Counted from the first letter of the stretch, positions 23,927 through 37,053 are shown. The stretch is 64,000 nt of DNA from Alnus glutinosa (GCF_958979055.1 NC_084886.1:19774654-19838653), one strand, 5' to 3'. Program-made: numbers and translations. The notes: generated from the letters alone by a model not told the origin.

Positions 23927-25609
23927 ATGGAGAAATTCTTTGTTATACTCCTAATATTTGTCCTTTCTACACTAGACGTTCTAGTTTCTTCAACCTCTTC
24001 TCCGGCAATCTTCAGTTTTGGCGACTCCATCTTGGATGCCGGTAACAACCGCTTCCTCAAGAACTGCACTGCCCGGGCAGATTTCCCACCTTATGGATCA
24101 AGCTACTTCCCCCACCCCACCGGCAGGTTCACTAATGGAAGAACAGTACCTGACTTCATTTGTGAGGACTGGATCAGGAGATCGACCTTTAGTACTTTCT
24201 CCATTTCTTAGTTAATTATTAATTTGTATAGTTTAATTTGTTTCTTTGGTTTAATTAATTTATTTATACAAGTTGTACGTATGAATGTCGCATGCAGCCG
24301 AGTTCCTTGGCATTGGTTTCCAGAAACCATACCTGGAGTTAAACGTCGCCGTTGTGAATGGAAGTCTCAAGTATTATCCCAGCAATGGAGTCAATTTTGC
24401 TAGTGGTGGCAGTGGGGTTTTGCCGGGCACAGATAAGGCTGAAGTATGTAAATCTTCCTGCAACATTTGTACGTAGTTCTGCAAAATAATTTGCATTTTA
24501 TATCATATATTTGATAGGGTTACTGTACTTGCGCATGCGACTATTTATAACATCCGATCCGCATCCACAAAATGTAAATATCACAATATTTAGATATCTG
24601 CATGCCTCAGTGGTTATTATGATTATTATTCACTATCTGCATATTATGTAATTGTCTTTTTGGCCTTCATTCGGGTCTCTATCAGGACCTATTTTAAACG
24701 ATTTTGAAAACAATTTGGGACGGTATTTAGTATTTTGGGCCTGTTTTAATCTTTTTTTTTTTAAAGTGTCCTAATATTTTGAAAATATATTAATTTCATG
24801 TATATATATATATATATATAGATATTACTTTTACCTTTATGCACCAACCAAAAAAACTTAAAATAATGTAAACATAACGTAAACCAAAACGACGTCATTG
24901 TGGTATATTAAATACCAAAACGACATCTTTTTGGTGAATTTATTAAATCAAATATATATTTATATATGAAGGGCATGCGACATATGTGAATTGTGGATAA
25001 CGAATAATAAACTATGATCGATACAACTGATTAATATCCGCCGGCATGTATACCTCTAATATTACTGGAGGTCAATAAATCTTCGGTCTAGCTCCAAAAC
25101 AAAAGGCATTCTATATCATATATTTTACATGTGCACAGGGAGTCATCCCACTCCAAGAACAGCTGCAACAATTTGTAACAATGGTGGAGCAAAATCAGAT
25201 TGATAGAACTTTGATCCAAAAGTCTCTCTTCTTGTTTGAGTCCGGTTCTAATGACATATTCGACTTCTTTGTACCTACTAAGCCTCCAATGGATCCAGAA
25301 GCCTACGTGAAACTCCTGCTTTCTTCAGTGACAAATTTTGTTGAAAAGATTTACAGCCTTGGCGCTTGTCGGATTGTTTTATTTTCTCTGGGTCCGGTCG
25401 GTTGTGCTCCGGGAAGAGCTATGTTGCCGGGTTCACCGACTGACAGGTGTGATGAAAACATTAATGCAATGGTCCGAAGCTACAACCATGGCTTGGAAGA
25501 AATGGCTAAACACATTCACATTAACCATCCCGGTTCTGTTGGAACATATGCCGCAGTTTATGATATTGTCCATCATTTCCGAATATTTCCAAGATTCTTC
25601 GGTAAATAA

Positions 25610-25657
<48 letters not shown>

Positions 25658-25957
25658 ACTTCTAGATTTGATGGAATTAATTTATATTAATATTAGGATT
25701 AATCCTTAATTTGTGTAGGTTTTTTGGACGTATCAAGTGCATGCTGTGGAGGCGGGAGTCTGGGAGGAGAAAAGCAATGTGGGATAGGGAATTATACGAT
25801 GTGTTCAAACCCTAATGAGTTCTTGTTCTGGGATTTATTCCATCCAACACAGCATGCTTATGAACTCATCGCAAAGGCCTTGTGGGGCGGATGGTTAGCT
25901 CACGTTAGGCCATTTAATTTGAGGGCACTTGCTAATATCTACCTCATTCCTGTTTGA
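23927..25957 (+). CDS. GDSL-type esterase/lipase
   Basis: Four exons: 23927-24161, 24298-24443, 25139-25601 and 25719-25957, giving 360 aa with consistent phases and GT-AG introns. These are secreted SGNH hydrolases that cleave lipid or acyl esters in the wall or apoplast; the substrate is unknown. The N-terminus MEKFFVILLIFVLSTLDVLV is a signal peptide. Block I is AIFSFGDSILDAGNN, with the nucleophile Ser in GDS. PYGSSYFPHPTGRFTNGRTV follows, then the oxyanion block NFASGGSGVLPGT and FESGSNDIFDFF (Asn of block III). The catalytic Asp/His are in DLFHPTQHAYELI. The length is normal for the plant family, and sequence order resembles the GLIP6/7 type. A TA microsatellite lies in intron 3. A relic of the same first-exon start lies at 38109, beyond the retrotransposon. 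Confidence 0.93.
25614..25655. repeat. (TA)n microsatellite in GDSL intron 3
   Basis: About 20 TA units, beginning 12 bp after the splice donor at 25601. Confidence 0.9.
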
Positions 25958-26340
25958 GTTTAAGATAATTTAAAATTAATTAATTAATGTTAGGAAATTA
26001 TGAAACTAGGGTTATATATGTTTTATTAAATTAATCTTTTCTTTAATTTTTCTGAGCTGTTTATTTTATTAGAATGATCAGTAGTTTAATAATATTGCTT
26101 AATAATGCTTTGGTAGATGTTGCTTCATAATGATTTTTTTTTAATCAAAATTTAATGGTTTTTTTTTTTTTTGGTGAAAAATAAAAATAACGCTTTTCTT
26201 ACAAGTATATATTATGAAAAAAGGTATACCAAATATATATTCCCCGCATTATAAGAACGTAACCATATTTGCCAAATCTTCAAAAAAGTGATCATGATAA
26301 AAACGATCTTTCGCTATGCTCGTGTTTTTCGTTTCAATCT
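25958..26340. other. GDSL 3' flank, no further gene
   Basis: AT-rich sequence between the GDSL stop codon and the retrotransposon. The last five bases (AATCT, 26336-26340) are the retrotransposon target duplication. Confidence 0.6.
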
Positions 26341-27221
26341 TGTTGGTACAGTTTCCGGTATGGTGACGTGTCGCCTGATGATTCGCTGCTGGGTTTTGAT
26401 CTACTATTTCAATCCTGCAAAAAGAACAAACAACTCGTCGGGGGTGCCGACTACGCCCACTCCGATGCCTAAGTCAGTTCAAATCAATTTTCTGAAGAAT
26501 ATTTCAATCTCAATCTCAAGAGTTCAGAGAATTCGTAGTCTCATACCTGGTGCAACGGTCTTATTTATAGGCCAGACTTGCGGTCTTACCAGAATTCTTG
26601 ACGCCTAGTTGGATTAGGAGTTTGAGTCCTAGCTTGGTTGAACTTTAACCATATCTTCAGGGAATTCGAATGAGGTTGTAGAGTCCGAAGTTGATTGCGT
26701 TTGTACCTCTTTAAACTTGATTACGTATCAATAACTACCTTATCCCATTAATTATGGAATTGTGGTTTTATCACTGATTTTCTGGGATTCTATCCTTATT
26801 GCATTCTAAGATGACTGCGGTACACTTCAGCCAACCTCCGAGGTGATGATACCCGAGATATGTTCGCTCCGACTTGGAGATCTTGGGATATCTCCGCACC
26901 ATAACAGGGTTGTATAAGGCCGAGATGTTGTTACTCCGATACGTTGTCGCACCGACTTGATATCACACCGACCCGATATCACCCCGAGGCGTTATTACCC
27001 CGAGGCGTTATTACTCCGAGATGCAAATATCCGAGATATGTTCACTCCGATTAGACTAGGAGATCTCGGGATATTTTACACACCGTAACCTGGAATGTTA
27101 AGACCGAGATGTCTTTATACCTAGACGATCTTTTCTTTGCTGGGTCGGAACGAGTGTCCGAGACTTAACTCCGAGATGTCTCTGAATCCACGTGTCTCTA
27201 GGGTTAATTTTATGCCTAACA
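26341..27221 (-). repeat. LTR (3' LTR in element orientation)
   Basis: 881 bp, TGTTGG...CCTAACA on the plus strand, same length as its partner. On the coding (minus) strand a TATA box, GGCCTATAAATAAGAC, lies near 26559-26574. The plus strand is rich in CCGAGAT-type motifs. Confidence 0.95.
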
Positions 27222-27653
27222 GTTACCCCCTAATTCTCTAATTTTAGAAATAAATGGAAATAAGAGAATTATTTAAACCTGCCAACCTGTACCTGCTACT
27301 GTGAAGGGCACGTCTTTTCAACAGTTCAAACATTTAAACCTTGCCGCTTCTTTTTCCAATGACGACGTCAGCTCTGAACCGTCGTCCTTTGTCATCATGA
27401 AACGGTACTATCGAGGTAGCGCATTTAATTCTTGAGTACTGAACGCGCGCCTTTTCAATCTTCGAAAATCTTGAAATGATGGCGCCTTTTGATATTTTGG
27501 ACACGTAGGGGAAGGGGTATTTAAAGTTTTGAATACTTTCACTGTTCATTCCTCGTCATTTACTCGTTCTCTCTCTCGATCCTCCATTATTGCCTTCTTC
27601 TTAAACTCTTTTCTTTCCTTGTATCCTCTGTTTCTTCTTTTCTTCTTTTTTCC

Positions 27654-30449
27654 ATGGCTCCTAAGAAGGTTGCTTCGACTGTTCCTGCTACATCTCGGGC
27701 TAGGACAAAAAGGTCCGACGGCTTCGTGGATCTCTCTCCCCTAGAGAGTAGGGTGGAAACCGCCCTTTTTGCGAAGCATGAGGGTGTTCTTCGTATGAAC
27801 TACGAAATTCCTCCGACAGTGAGGATGTTCTATCAAGCACCTGGAGCCCGGCTTATTGATGGCAGCGACATCACCTTGTTTGAAAGGATGTTTCTTGCTG
27901 GACTACGGTTGCCATTTTCAGAGATCGCTCGGGATTTCGTCCTTTTTCTGATGGTTGCACCCAATCAGATCATGCCTAATGCCTGGAGGTATTTGTTCGC
28001 CTCGTACATCCTTTGGAGGCTCGTGCTGAAGAAGGAGATGGATATCCTGCAGTTTTTCAACATCTACAGACCGAGGCAAACTTCAGAGGGGATGATTGAA
28101 CTGTGTTCGTCACCCGCCTATCTTCATCAAGCTCAAGAGTGGGCTAACAAACAACAAATTCTGAGAAATGCAATTTTTCAGTGTTTCTGGGGAGTGGGAA
28201 TGCCCTGAAGGTACTCTTCTGCCCGAGAATCATAGGATGCCTCGGATTTGGCAATTGCTACGACCTGACCGAAGCGACCCCCCTTCACTCAGTGTATCCG
28301 ACCAGGAGGATGTCAAGAAGATAAGTGGGTGTTCCGCAGTTAGGGTCAAGGCTGACAAATTTGAGGAAGTTGATTTTGACAATCTTGTCACCGAGGAGAA
28401 CTTAAGGCGATTTCTCGGATACGACATCCCGAGAGACAAACAGCTTATTACCAAGAGAGGGGCTATTAAGAAGAGGAATGATGCCCCTCCATCTCCGAGG
28501 CCTGTTACTAAGAAGAGGCCATTTAAAAGTACCGAAGAAGTTCCCGAAGATGTCCCTTTGCGGAAGAAACAGAACATTCCTCTAGCTGCCTTGGGTGTAA
28601 GGAGAACTCCCCCTTCGGTACCGTCATCTAGAGTAAACGTTGAAGAGGGATCTGCAAGTTTTCGGGGTTTTGTTCCAAAAGTTTCCCCTACACCAGAAGC
28701 TAGTGCTGCTCCTTCCTTTGTTTTAAGGGATGAGTCCGGCTCCGAGGCATCGTATCAGGGTGAACAGGGTGCAGAAACTTCTCCACGCGCAGGGTAAAAC
28801 ATCCGGCCAGAAAGCGGAAGTTCACAGCCCAGGACCGAATTGCTGAAAAGATCTTGGAGGCCAAGTGGATGTGGGGCAAGGCGGTTATAAGACCTTCTGA
28901 TGCCGAGGAGGTGCGTAAAGAGCCCGCTGCTTCAGGTGGTGACTCTCTTGAAGAGAGGGATGAAGAAGCTAGCACCCCCTGAGATGAGCCTTTTATCGAG
29001 GATTTTGAGGCCGAAGGTACTCCCCGGACTCCTTCCTCGGAACGTCCAGGAACTCCACAACCTCCTGAGGAAAACCGTGAAACGAGGCATGCCACCCGCC
29101 AAGCTCCATATTCAACACATGTACAACCTGAAACTCATACTGGAGCACCTGAGGTTGAAAATATCGAAGAGCCTGGAATTTCTCGGGAAGTGGTTGATTA
29201 GGATATGCCGGGCGCCGCTTCTGAAGTACAGGGTGCAAGTCAACACGAAGTAACTCCCCATCTCGGAGTGCCTGAAGGGTCTCGGATCGACTCCGAGAAC
29301 ATCATTCCTGAGGCAGGTGTGCTTCCTGAGTCTTCTACTAGGAGCGGGTCTCGTGTTGAAGCCAGCCCTTCCAGATTAAGATTTGATGGGTCCAATGCGG
29401 CTCCAAGTATAGGGGTTGTACCTCCTGTGGGTCCTATCTCCTCTTCTAGGGTCTCAGCCGGTTTTAAAGTCTTGGGCAGAGGCCTTCTGGGTCATCTTTC
29501 AATGGAGGCCATAAAGAACCTAATTCCCGAGGGGTATCTGGGAAATGCAGGGGTGTCTTCTCCCGAGAAGATTGCTCAAGGCATTCTTATCTCTCATTAT
29601 CAGGTAAGTTTCTGAAACCAGGCCTTTTCATTCTATCCAATTTTCAGTTCTTGATTCTAAATTTGCTTACTTTTCTCATTATAGCTTCTTGTGAAGATGA
29701 CAGCTCTTTGGCAGAAGTACGAAAATCGTCCAGCGCCCCCTCCTGTTCCTACCCCCGAAGTGCAAGCTCGCATCTCGGGCTTGGAGAACGAAGTTGCGGC
29801 ACTGAAGGCCCTTCTTCAATCTAAGGATGAGGAACTCGCATCTCGGGATTTGACTATACCCGAGATGCGTTCTGCCAATGCTCTTTTGAAGAAAGAAGTA
29901 CTAGAGGCCAATGAGCGGTACACACGTTCTGTTGCAAGCCTTTCTACCGAGTTGGACCGTACAGACCAGTTGTCCATTCGTTTATCGGCCGTGCAGAACG
30001 AATGCTCCGAAGCGTACAAAAATGCTCTGAATGCCGAAGCCGAAAAGGATAAACTGAAAGCTAAAGTTGAATGTCTTGAGGCCGAGAGAAATAAAGTTGT
30101 TAAGGCGCAGGACCATTCGGAGAGCCTCTTAATTAGGCTCAGGGCCAGATATGACACGGATCGGGCAAAGCTCAAGCGTTATCTGAAACAATTGAGCTAT
30201 GTACCATTCCTTCGGGACCCGAGTTGGGCTCGGGGGTGCAATTGGGGTTTCGAAAATTTTCAAACTTTGGTAACGAATCCCCAGTATAAATTCGATCCCG
30301 AGACGGTTGGGCCGCTGCTTGTTGGTTTTCCTGAAGAAGCCATCTTAGAGATGGAAGAGTTCGGTAAGGAATTTATGCCCGATGTTCCGAGTTGGGGTGA
30401 TGACGCGCCAGATCCTCGAGAGGATCCTCTTGACGATCCTGCAAGCTAG
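27654..30449 (+). pseudogene. Opposite-strand extra ORF of the Tat element (Transposase_28-like), broken
   Basis: Plus-strand coding region between pol and the downstream LTR. It starts MAPKKVASTVPATSRARTKR. The first part (to about 28200) contains FERMFLAGLRLPFSEIARDF, PNQIMPNAWRY and, after a frameshift near 28170, FFSVSGEWECPEG. That block matches the plant 'putative gypsy type transposon' family (Transposase_28). The middle is Pro/Ser/Glu-rich. After an apparent 81-bp intron (29604-29684, GTAAGT...TTATAG) the last part (to 30449) is a coiled coil with heptad-like ARISGLENEVAALKALLQ, ending DPREDPLDDPAS. Damage: frameshifts near 28170 and 28790 (which cancel), and stops TGA at 28980 and TAG at 29199. 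The function of these ORFs is not established. Confidence 0.8.
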
Positions 30450-30687
30450 AAGCTGTCCCCTGGCCTGAATCTTTCTTTTTCTTTTTATCAACCTGTAAAG
30501 GACTTCAAATATGAAATGAAATCTTTTGAATGAAACTCTTACCTTTTGATTCTTTCTTCTTTGATCTTGAATAATCATAACATTCGGAGGAGCCTTTTAC
30601 TTTGATATTTTTTCTGTAGTCTCTTCAAGTCATCTGAGGAATAGACTATCTTGAATGCTATTTTCCTTTAGATCTTCTAACTTTGTC

Positions 30688-31480
30688 GTGGTATCCTTTC
30701 CATAACCCTTTCAGGTCGTCCGAGGAAAGGATTTGAACCAGTTCTTAATCTTATCCCTTCGGAAACCCCCAACCGAGGGGTTTCTTCCCATTTAATCATT
30801 TCCATGACCCTTTCGGGTTGTTCGAGGAAAGGATTCGGGCGGATTCTAATCGGGATATCCATCATCTTATCCTTCGGAAACCTCCAACCGGGAGGTTTCA
30901 ACCCTTTGTATCCTTTCCCTGACCCTTTCGGGCTGTTCGAGGAAAGGATCCGGGTGGATTCTTCTTTGGATATCCTTAGCCTTATCCTTCGGAAACCCCC
31001 AACCGAGGGGTTTCAACCCTTTGTATCCTTTCCATGACCCTTGCAGGTTGTTCGAGGAAAGGATTCGGGCGGATTCTAGTCCTCATCCTTCGGAAACCTC
31101 CAACCGGGAGGTTTCAACCCTTTGTATCCTTTCCCTGACCCTTTCGGGTTGTTCGAGGAAAGGATTCGGGCAGATTTCTTTCCCGAACATCCCCACCATA
31201 ACTCTTTCGAGTCGTTCGAGGTGGGGAGTCAGATGGACGCTGATGTAGCTTGATCAACTTTAGGGAAGTTTGATGGAGAAGTGCTTCCATGCTATCCCGG
31301 ACTGCTGCTCATAGATTGATCGAATCTAGGAGACTCTCTGTTCTTTCTTGTTCTCGGTGTTGGACTAACCGAGAAGCTTCAGATACTCTCAGTCTTCCCG
31401 TAACCCCTAATCGAGGGATTTCTTTCTACTGCGTCCTTTCCATGACCCTCTAGGGTTGTTCGAGGAAAGGATGCAAGTGG
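30688..31480. repeat. Tandem array in the Tat element
   Basis: Five or more units of about 100-115 bp, each with TATCCTTTCCMTGACCCTTT, GTTCGAGGAAAGGAT and CTTCGGAAAC, then CCAACCG and GGTTTCAACC. A partial unit recurs at about 31430-31480. Each unit has a small inverted repeat (ACCTCCAACCGGGAGGT). Such arrays downstream of pol are usual in Tat elements. Confidence 0.9.
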
Positions 31481-31591
31481 ATTCTTTTCTAAGTATAACT
31501 CAGATTGATTCTCGGATTTTTGCAATTGTTAATATGTACTGGAAGTAAACATTCTTTATTGAATATGAAATTGTTTGGAAAAAGCAATAAA

Positions 31592-32890
31592 TTACATAAA
31601 ATATTTCTTCAGGTGCTCGGCATTCCATGATCTCGGGAGTATCTTCCCTGTCTCGGTCATTAAGCGATAAGCTCCCTTCTGATGGCATCCTACTACCTTA
31701 TAGGGACCTTCCCATCCAGGTCCCATTTTGCCTTCCGCTGGATCTTTTGTCATTAAGCTCACCTTCCTGAGTACCCAATCTCCGAGCTGGAACTTTCTGG
31801 ATACCACCTGTTTGTTAAAGTACCGAGCCATTCAATTATGATATGCTGCCCATGTGACGTGAGCGTCGTCTCTTTTCTCCTGCAAAAGATCCAAGTGTAC
31901 CTTAGCTTTTTCGTCGTTGAGTCCTGGATTGTAGTGAGCTACACGGAAGCTTGGAGATCCTACTTCGACTGGTATCACCGCCTCGGTTCCATACGTAAGT
32001 GAGAATGATGTCTCGCCTGTTGGAGTTCTTCTTGTGGTTCGGTACGACCACAGCACCTCTGGAACATATTCAACCCATGCTTCTTTCTTCTTATCAGGCT
32101 TTTTCTTCAGAGTCTTTACCAGGGTCTTATTCGTCGCCTCTACCTGACCGTTTGCTTTTGGGTATAGTTCCGAAGCATAATGGTTTCGGATACGGAGCTC
32201 CGAACACCACTTCCGAAATGGTTCACAGTCAAACTGCTTCCCATTATCCGTGACGAAAGTATGAGGAATCCCAAACCGGCACACCACCGACTTCCAGAGG
32301 AAAGTTATGATATTCGCTGTGGTTATAGCTGCTAATGCTTCTGCTTCCGCTTCCGCCCATTTAGTAAAATAGTCTACAGCTACAACCAAGAACTTCCGTC
32401 CACCTTTCCCTACTGGCATTGGGCCAACTATATCCACCCCCCATTTCGCAAATGGCCATGGAGAAGTGAGGGGGGTGAGCTTCTTGGGACTTGCTTTCAT
32501 AATTCTTGAGAACCTCTGGCACTTGTCACAGGTTTTGACGAAAAGAGCCGAATCTTTTTTGATCGTAGGCCAATAGTAGCCTGCTCGGATGTTTTTTTGC
32601 GCCAGCATCCTTCCTCATGAGTGGTCTCCGCACACACCTTCATGGATTTCCCTAAGAACATAATTCGACTCGGTCTTGGAGAGGCATTTGAGCAGGGGTT
32701 CGGAATATCCTCTTTTGTACAGTATCTCCCCGAGAAGGCAAAACCGTGCTGCTTGTATCTTCACCCTCCGAGCCGCGACCTTGTCTTCGGGCAGCAACCC
32801 ATTTCTAAGGAACTGGATAATGTCTCTTGCCCATTCTGGTTCATCTGGTGCTGAATCTGCTTCCATAACCTTGGTCCTCGGGGCTATCAA
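31592..32890 (-). pseudogene. Integrase region of the Tat element
   Basis: Minus strand. The zinc-binding part (IHEGVCGDHS, then CDKCQRF) is split by a stop near 32612. The DDE core is intact: WGVDIVGPMP (first Asp), FVTDNGKQFD (second Asp), NGQVEATNKT (Glu). A second stop at 31832 (after TWAAYHN) separates a C-terminal part with FQLGDWVLRKV and GPYKVV. It catalyses cDNA insertion in intact relatives but is broken here by at least two stops. Confidence 0.9.
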
Positions 32891-32899
32891 CGGCTCGGT

Positions 32900-33840
32900 C
32901 AGAACAATAATTTGCCTCCTTGATGCTTCAATCTCCTCTTCCGTTCCCGATGCAATCTTCTAGAACTCATCGGCTCGGATGTTTTCCTCCCGAGGTATCT
33001 TTGTGATAACGAACCTTTCAAAATAAGATTGGAATCGCCGTACCTCTTCCAAATACCTGGCCATTCGGTCTTCTCGTGCTTCGAATTGTCCTTGGACTTG
33101 GCCTACGACCACCTGAGAGTCACTCCGGATTTCGACATTAGTTGCCCCCATCTCTCGGGATAAAGCCAAACCCGCTATCACCGCTTCGTACTCAGCTTCA
33201 TTGTTCGTCGTAACGAAGTCCAGTTTTATAGTAAAACCGAACTCTTGTCCTTCGGGATTCCTGAGGAGGACTCCTACTCCGCTTCTGCCCTGTGTGGAAG
33301 AGCCATCTACAAAAACAACCCAGGTTAACTCCTTAGGAAGTTCTTCTGCTTCAGGAATGTTGCATAATTCTACCAGGAAATCTACCAGAACCTGTCCTTT
33401 GATAGCCGTCCGAGGATGAAACTCGATATCAAATTGTCCGAGTTCCATCGCCCAGTTGACTAATCTTCCCGAGAGGTCAGGTTTTTGCAACACCTTCTTC
33501 ATCGGATACTCGGTTAGAACTCTGATAGCGTGAGCCTGAAAGTATGGCCTCAATCTTCTGGCTGAAATAATCAAAGCGAATGCCAACTTCTCGATCCGAG
33601 GATACCTTTCTTCCGCGCCATGTAATGCTTTACTTGTAAAGTAAACTGGTTTCTGAACTCCTGAATCTTCTCGGACTAGCACCGAGCTTACCGCTGAGGG
33701 AGATACTGCCAGATAGAGATAAAGTATCTCCCCTTTGGTTGGGTGGCTCAACAGTGGTGGGTTGGCTAGGTATTCTTTCAACTTCCCGAAAGCCTCCTCA
33801 CATTCCTCACTCCACATAAATGCTTTTCGTAAAATTTTAA
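32900..33840 (-). pseudogene. Tandem RNase H domains (gypsy RNH plus second RNH) of the Tat element
   Basis: The RT connection/first RNase H region has VYFTSKALHGAEERYPRIEK and LRPYFQAHAIRVLTEYP. It is followed directly by a second RNase H with VVFVDGSSTQGRSGVGVLLR (Asp), TTNNEAEYEAVIAGL (Glu) and EIRSDSQVVVGQV (Asp). A stop at 32960 follows IRADEF. The extra, archaeal-like RNase H after the native one is a known mark of Tat elements. Confidence 0.88.
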
Positions 33841-34821
33841 AGAAAGGAATGCACTTATCTGTTGACCTTGATATGAACGATTCAGAGCCGCAATCCTTCC
33901 TGTCAGCCGTTGGAGTTGCTTTGTTGTTCTCGGGGCTTCCATCTCAAGGACAGCCCTGACCTTCTCTGGATTAGCTTCAATGCCCCTCTACGACACCATG
34001 AACCCCATAAACTTGCCTGAAGAAACTCCGAAGGCACACTTCGTGGGGTTGAGCTTCATGTTGTATTTTCTTAGAGTCCGAAAAGTCTCTCGGAGGTCTT
34101 CTATGTGTCTGTTTGCCCGAATACTTTTAACCAGCAGGTCATCTACGTATACTTCAACGTTTCAGCCAATTTGACTTTGAAACATCCGGTTCACAAGTCG
34201 CTGATACGTGGCTCCCACATTCTTCAGTCCGAAAGGCATCATCTTATAGCAGTAAAGTCCTCGGTCTGTAATGAAAGCAGTTTTTTCCTGGTCTGCTTCT
34301 TCCATGTAGATCTGATTGTATCCCGAGAAGGCATCCATGAAGCTTAAGAGCTCGTGTCCGGCCGTTGAATCAACCAATAAATCTATCCGAGGCAGAGGAA
34401 AGCTATCCTTCGGACATGCTTTATTCAGGTCGGTGAAATCTACGCACATCCTCCACTTGCCGTTAGACTTCTTTACCAGCACCACATTGGCCAGCCACTC
34501 GGGATAATCCACCTCTCGGATGAATCCAGCTTTCAGCAACTTCTCTACTTTTTCCGCAACAGCCATGTTTCGTTCGGCGGCAAAAGCCCTCCTTCTCTGT
34601 TTCATAGGGCGATAATTTGGGTGCACATTTAGCTTATGGACAATAACCGAGGGATCAATCCCCGGCATATCTTCATGGCTCCAGGCGAATACATCAATGT
34701 TGCGCCTCAAGAACGCCACCAGATCTTCCTTCATAGGTTGAGGGAGTTGTGAGCCTATATGAACTTTCTTTCCTAAGTCACCTATTTCAAACTCCTCCAA
34801 GGCTTCCACAGGCTCCCCCAA
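33841..34821 (-). pseudogene. Reverse transcriptase region of the Tat element
   Basis: Minus strand. It carries WLANVVLVKKSNGKWRMCVD, DLNKACPKDSFPLPRID, MDAFSGYNQI and MMPFGLKNVGATYQRLVN. An in-frame TGA at 34162-34164 lies just before the catalytic EVYVDDLL. A further stop occurs near 33990 within the thumb, so no full enzyme can be made. Confidence 0.92.
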
Positions 34822-34830
34822 TGGTGATTG

Positions 34831-35460
34831 CTATTTTTCATCTTCCTTAGTTTTCTCCCCCCGACTGTGCTGCCTCAGGGTGTCTTTTAAGGACAGATTG
34901 TAGCATCGCCTAGCTTCCCTCTGGTCTCCCTTCACCTCTCCAACTCCTTCTTCTGTTTGAAACTTCATGCTGAGATGCGGTGTTGAAGTCACAGCTTTGA
35001 AGTCATTGAGAGCTGTCCGTCCTATAATGGCATTGTAGGCCGAGACTTCGTGAACTATCAGGAACTTTACCATAATGACTTTCTGCCTCGGATAAGTCCC
35101 TGCCGTCACAGGTAGATCAATAGAAACGAGAGGCAGCACCTTTCTCCAGCAAAACCCTGTAACTGGCATGAGACCGGGACCAGCTTTTCTCGTGGAACAC
35201 CCATGTAATCGAAAGCTGATTTAAACAGAATATCAGCCGAGCTCCCTGTGTCAACAAGGATCCGCCGAGTCTGATAATTTGCTATGGTCAAGGTGACCAC
35301 AAGGGCGTCTGTGTGCGGAAGTGAGACCCCAGCATAATCATCATCAGAAAACCCTATAACCAGAGGGTTATATTTCTGAGACTTTGGGGGCTTCTGGACC
35401 GAGTATACTTCAAAATCGTCCAGCTGCCTGGCATACGCCTTCCGAGCCGAGTTGGACTCA
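34831..35460 (-). pseudogene. Aspartic protease region of the Tat element
   Basis: RRILVDTGSSADILF near 35225-35275 holds the DTG catalytic triad. A frame change occurs near 35110-35160, after QLQGFAGE. The continuation in the next frame carries FLIVHEVSAYNAIIGRTALN, the second protease motif (IIGR). A stop at 34831 precedes the RT region. Confidence 0.88.
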
Positions 35461-37053
35461 CCTCCTCCTCCAAATCTTCCCGAGATAGTGTGGATGATAG
35501 GGAGATTACCTTGCTGCACCACCCGAGGTCTGCTCCTACTTCTCTCCCTTCCTTTATCCCTCCGAGGTCGAGGTACTGGCTCTCGGCTTCTTCCTCTTCT
35601 GTCTTCTTGTCTCGGTTGATAATTCCTCCTTTCATTCCAATCCTCCTCCCTCCTGGGCCGCGGATAATGGTCTTGCTCCTGATGATTCCTCTCATTGACG
35701 AGAAATCGGACTAGTTTTCCATTCTCGATGAATTTCTTGATCAACTGCCTCAATGATACACACTGCTTGGTCAGATGACCGTATGAATCATGGAAGGCAC
35801 AGTATTTGTGAGCCAAACGCGGGGGCGGATCTCCTGGAATGGGTCTCGGTCTCTGGTAATTTGGATCTTTTTTGAGTTCCATGAGCACCTCGGTGAGGGA
35901 GACGTTCAATGATGTCCACTTGTAATCTTCGAAATTCTTCTTTGCTTTCTTGTATTCTCCAGGACCGGCGTCCTGTATAGGCTCAGGATTCTTCTTCTTC
36001 TTAGGCTTCTCGGTGGATGGCTGTTGTTGTTGCTGGGAGTTATCGAGAAGGGCTCGGAGCGTTTCTTCCTGATTGATGTACCTGTCCATCTTTACCATAA
36101 AGGTATGAAGATCTTTCGGTGGTTTCAACGCCAGTTCTGCCATCAGAGGTCCATCCTTCTTCAAGCCTTGGAAGATTGCTCCGTAGATAAAATCATCTGG
36201 TGCACTCTCTGTGTCCAGCTTTTCTTGGTTGAATCTCCATAGATAGTCTTTTAGAGACTCGTTTGGCCCCTGCCGTACAGAAAGTAGGTACCCTCGGGGT
36301 TTTCTTCTTGCTCTCCCGGACACGAACTGGGCCAGGAATTTCCTTCCAAGGGCGACGAAACAATCAATCGACCTCGGTGGGAGATTCTTGAGCCAGTCTC
36401 AGGCCTTTCCTGACAAGGTGAGAGGAAAAGCTCAGCATGCCACAGCTTCTGGTGTCTTGTGCAGGGAGACATGGGATCGGAAATTGTCCAAGTGCTCCAC
36501 CGAATCTTCACTGCCTGAAAAAACAGGGATGTCAGGTACCTTGAATCTTTCGGGCAGGTCGAAGTTGGATACTTCTTCGGTGAATATCGACTCCTTGTGC
36601 TGAAAGAGGTTGTCAACGATAGACTCCTTCCCATCACGCTTCTGATCAATTGTTTTCGACAGTGCATCATATTTTGCGCCCAGGTCCTGAACCATCTTCT
36701 GCAACCTTTTTTTTTGATTCTGTTGGTGGAGCCGGATTGGCGGGCTCTCCATGGTCTTCGTTCCGCGGCCCGGCTTTCTCTCCTGACCCTTCGGGGTTGC
36801 CACCAAGGTTTGTCCCTTCAACTGCATCATGATTGAATGGCAGCGGAGTCTGAGCAGCTAGGAGCAGAGCATTCTGAGCCAGCAAATCCTCCACATTCTT
36901 CTGTGCCTGGGCCAACTGTTGACTCAGTTGGGTTATTCTGGCCTCTGGTCCAGCAGATTCTGCTTCTCCACGAACATCGTCTCGGCTGGTAGGCGGCACC
37001 TTTTCTCGTGCATCGTTTTGAATCGACTTGGAACGTCTCGTAGTCACCATCAT
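35461..37053 (-). pseudogene. gag region of the Tat element
   Basis: It begins MMVTTRRSKSIQNDAREKV just inside the primer site. A coiled-coil-like QLSQQLAQAQKNVEDLLAQN follows, then the capsid-like FSGSEDSVEHLDNFR and GPNESLKDYLWRFNQEKL. A retroviral-type knuckle, YCAFHDSYGHLTKQC, comes next, and then an Arg-rich stretch. Frame changes near 36710 and stops near 36432 and 36390 break it. Confidence 0.88.
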
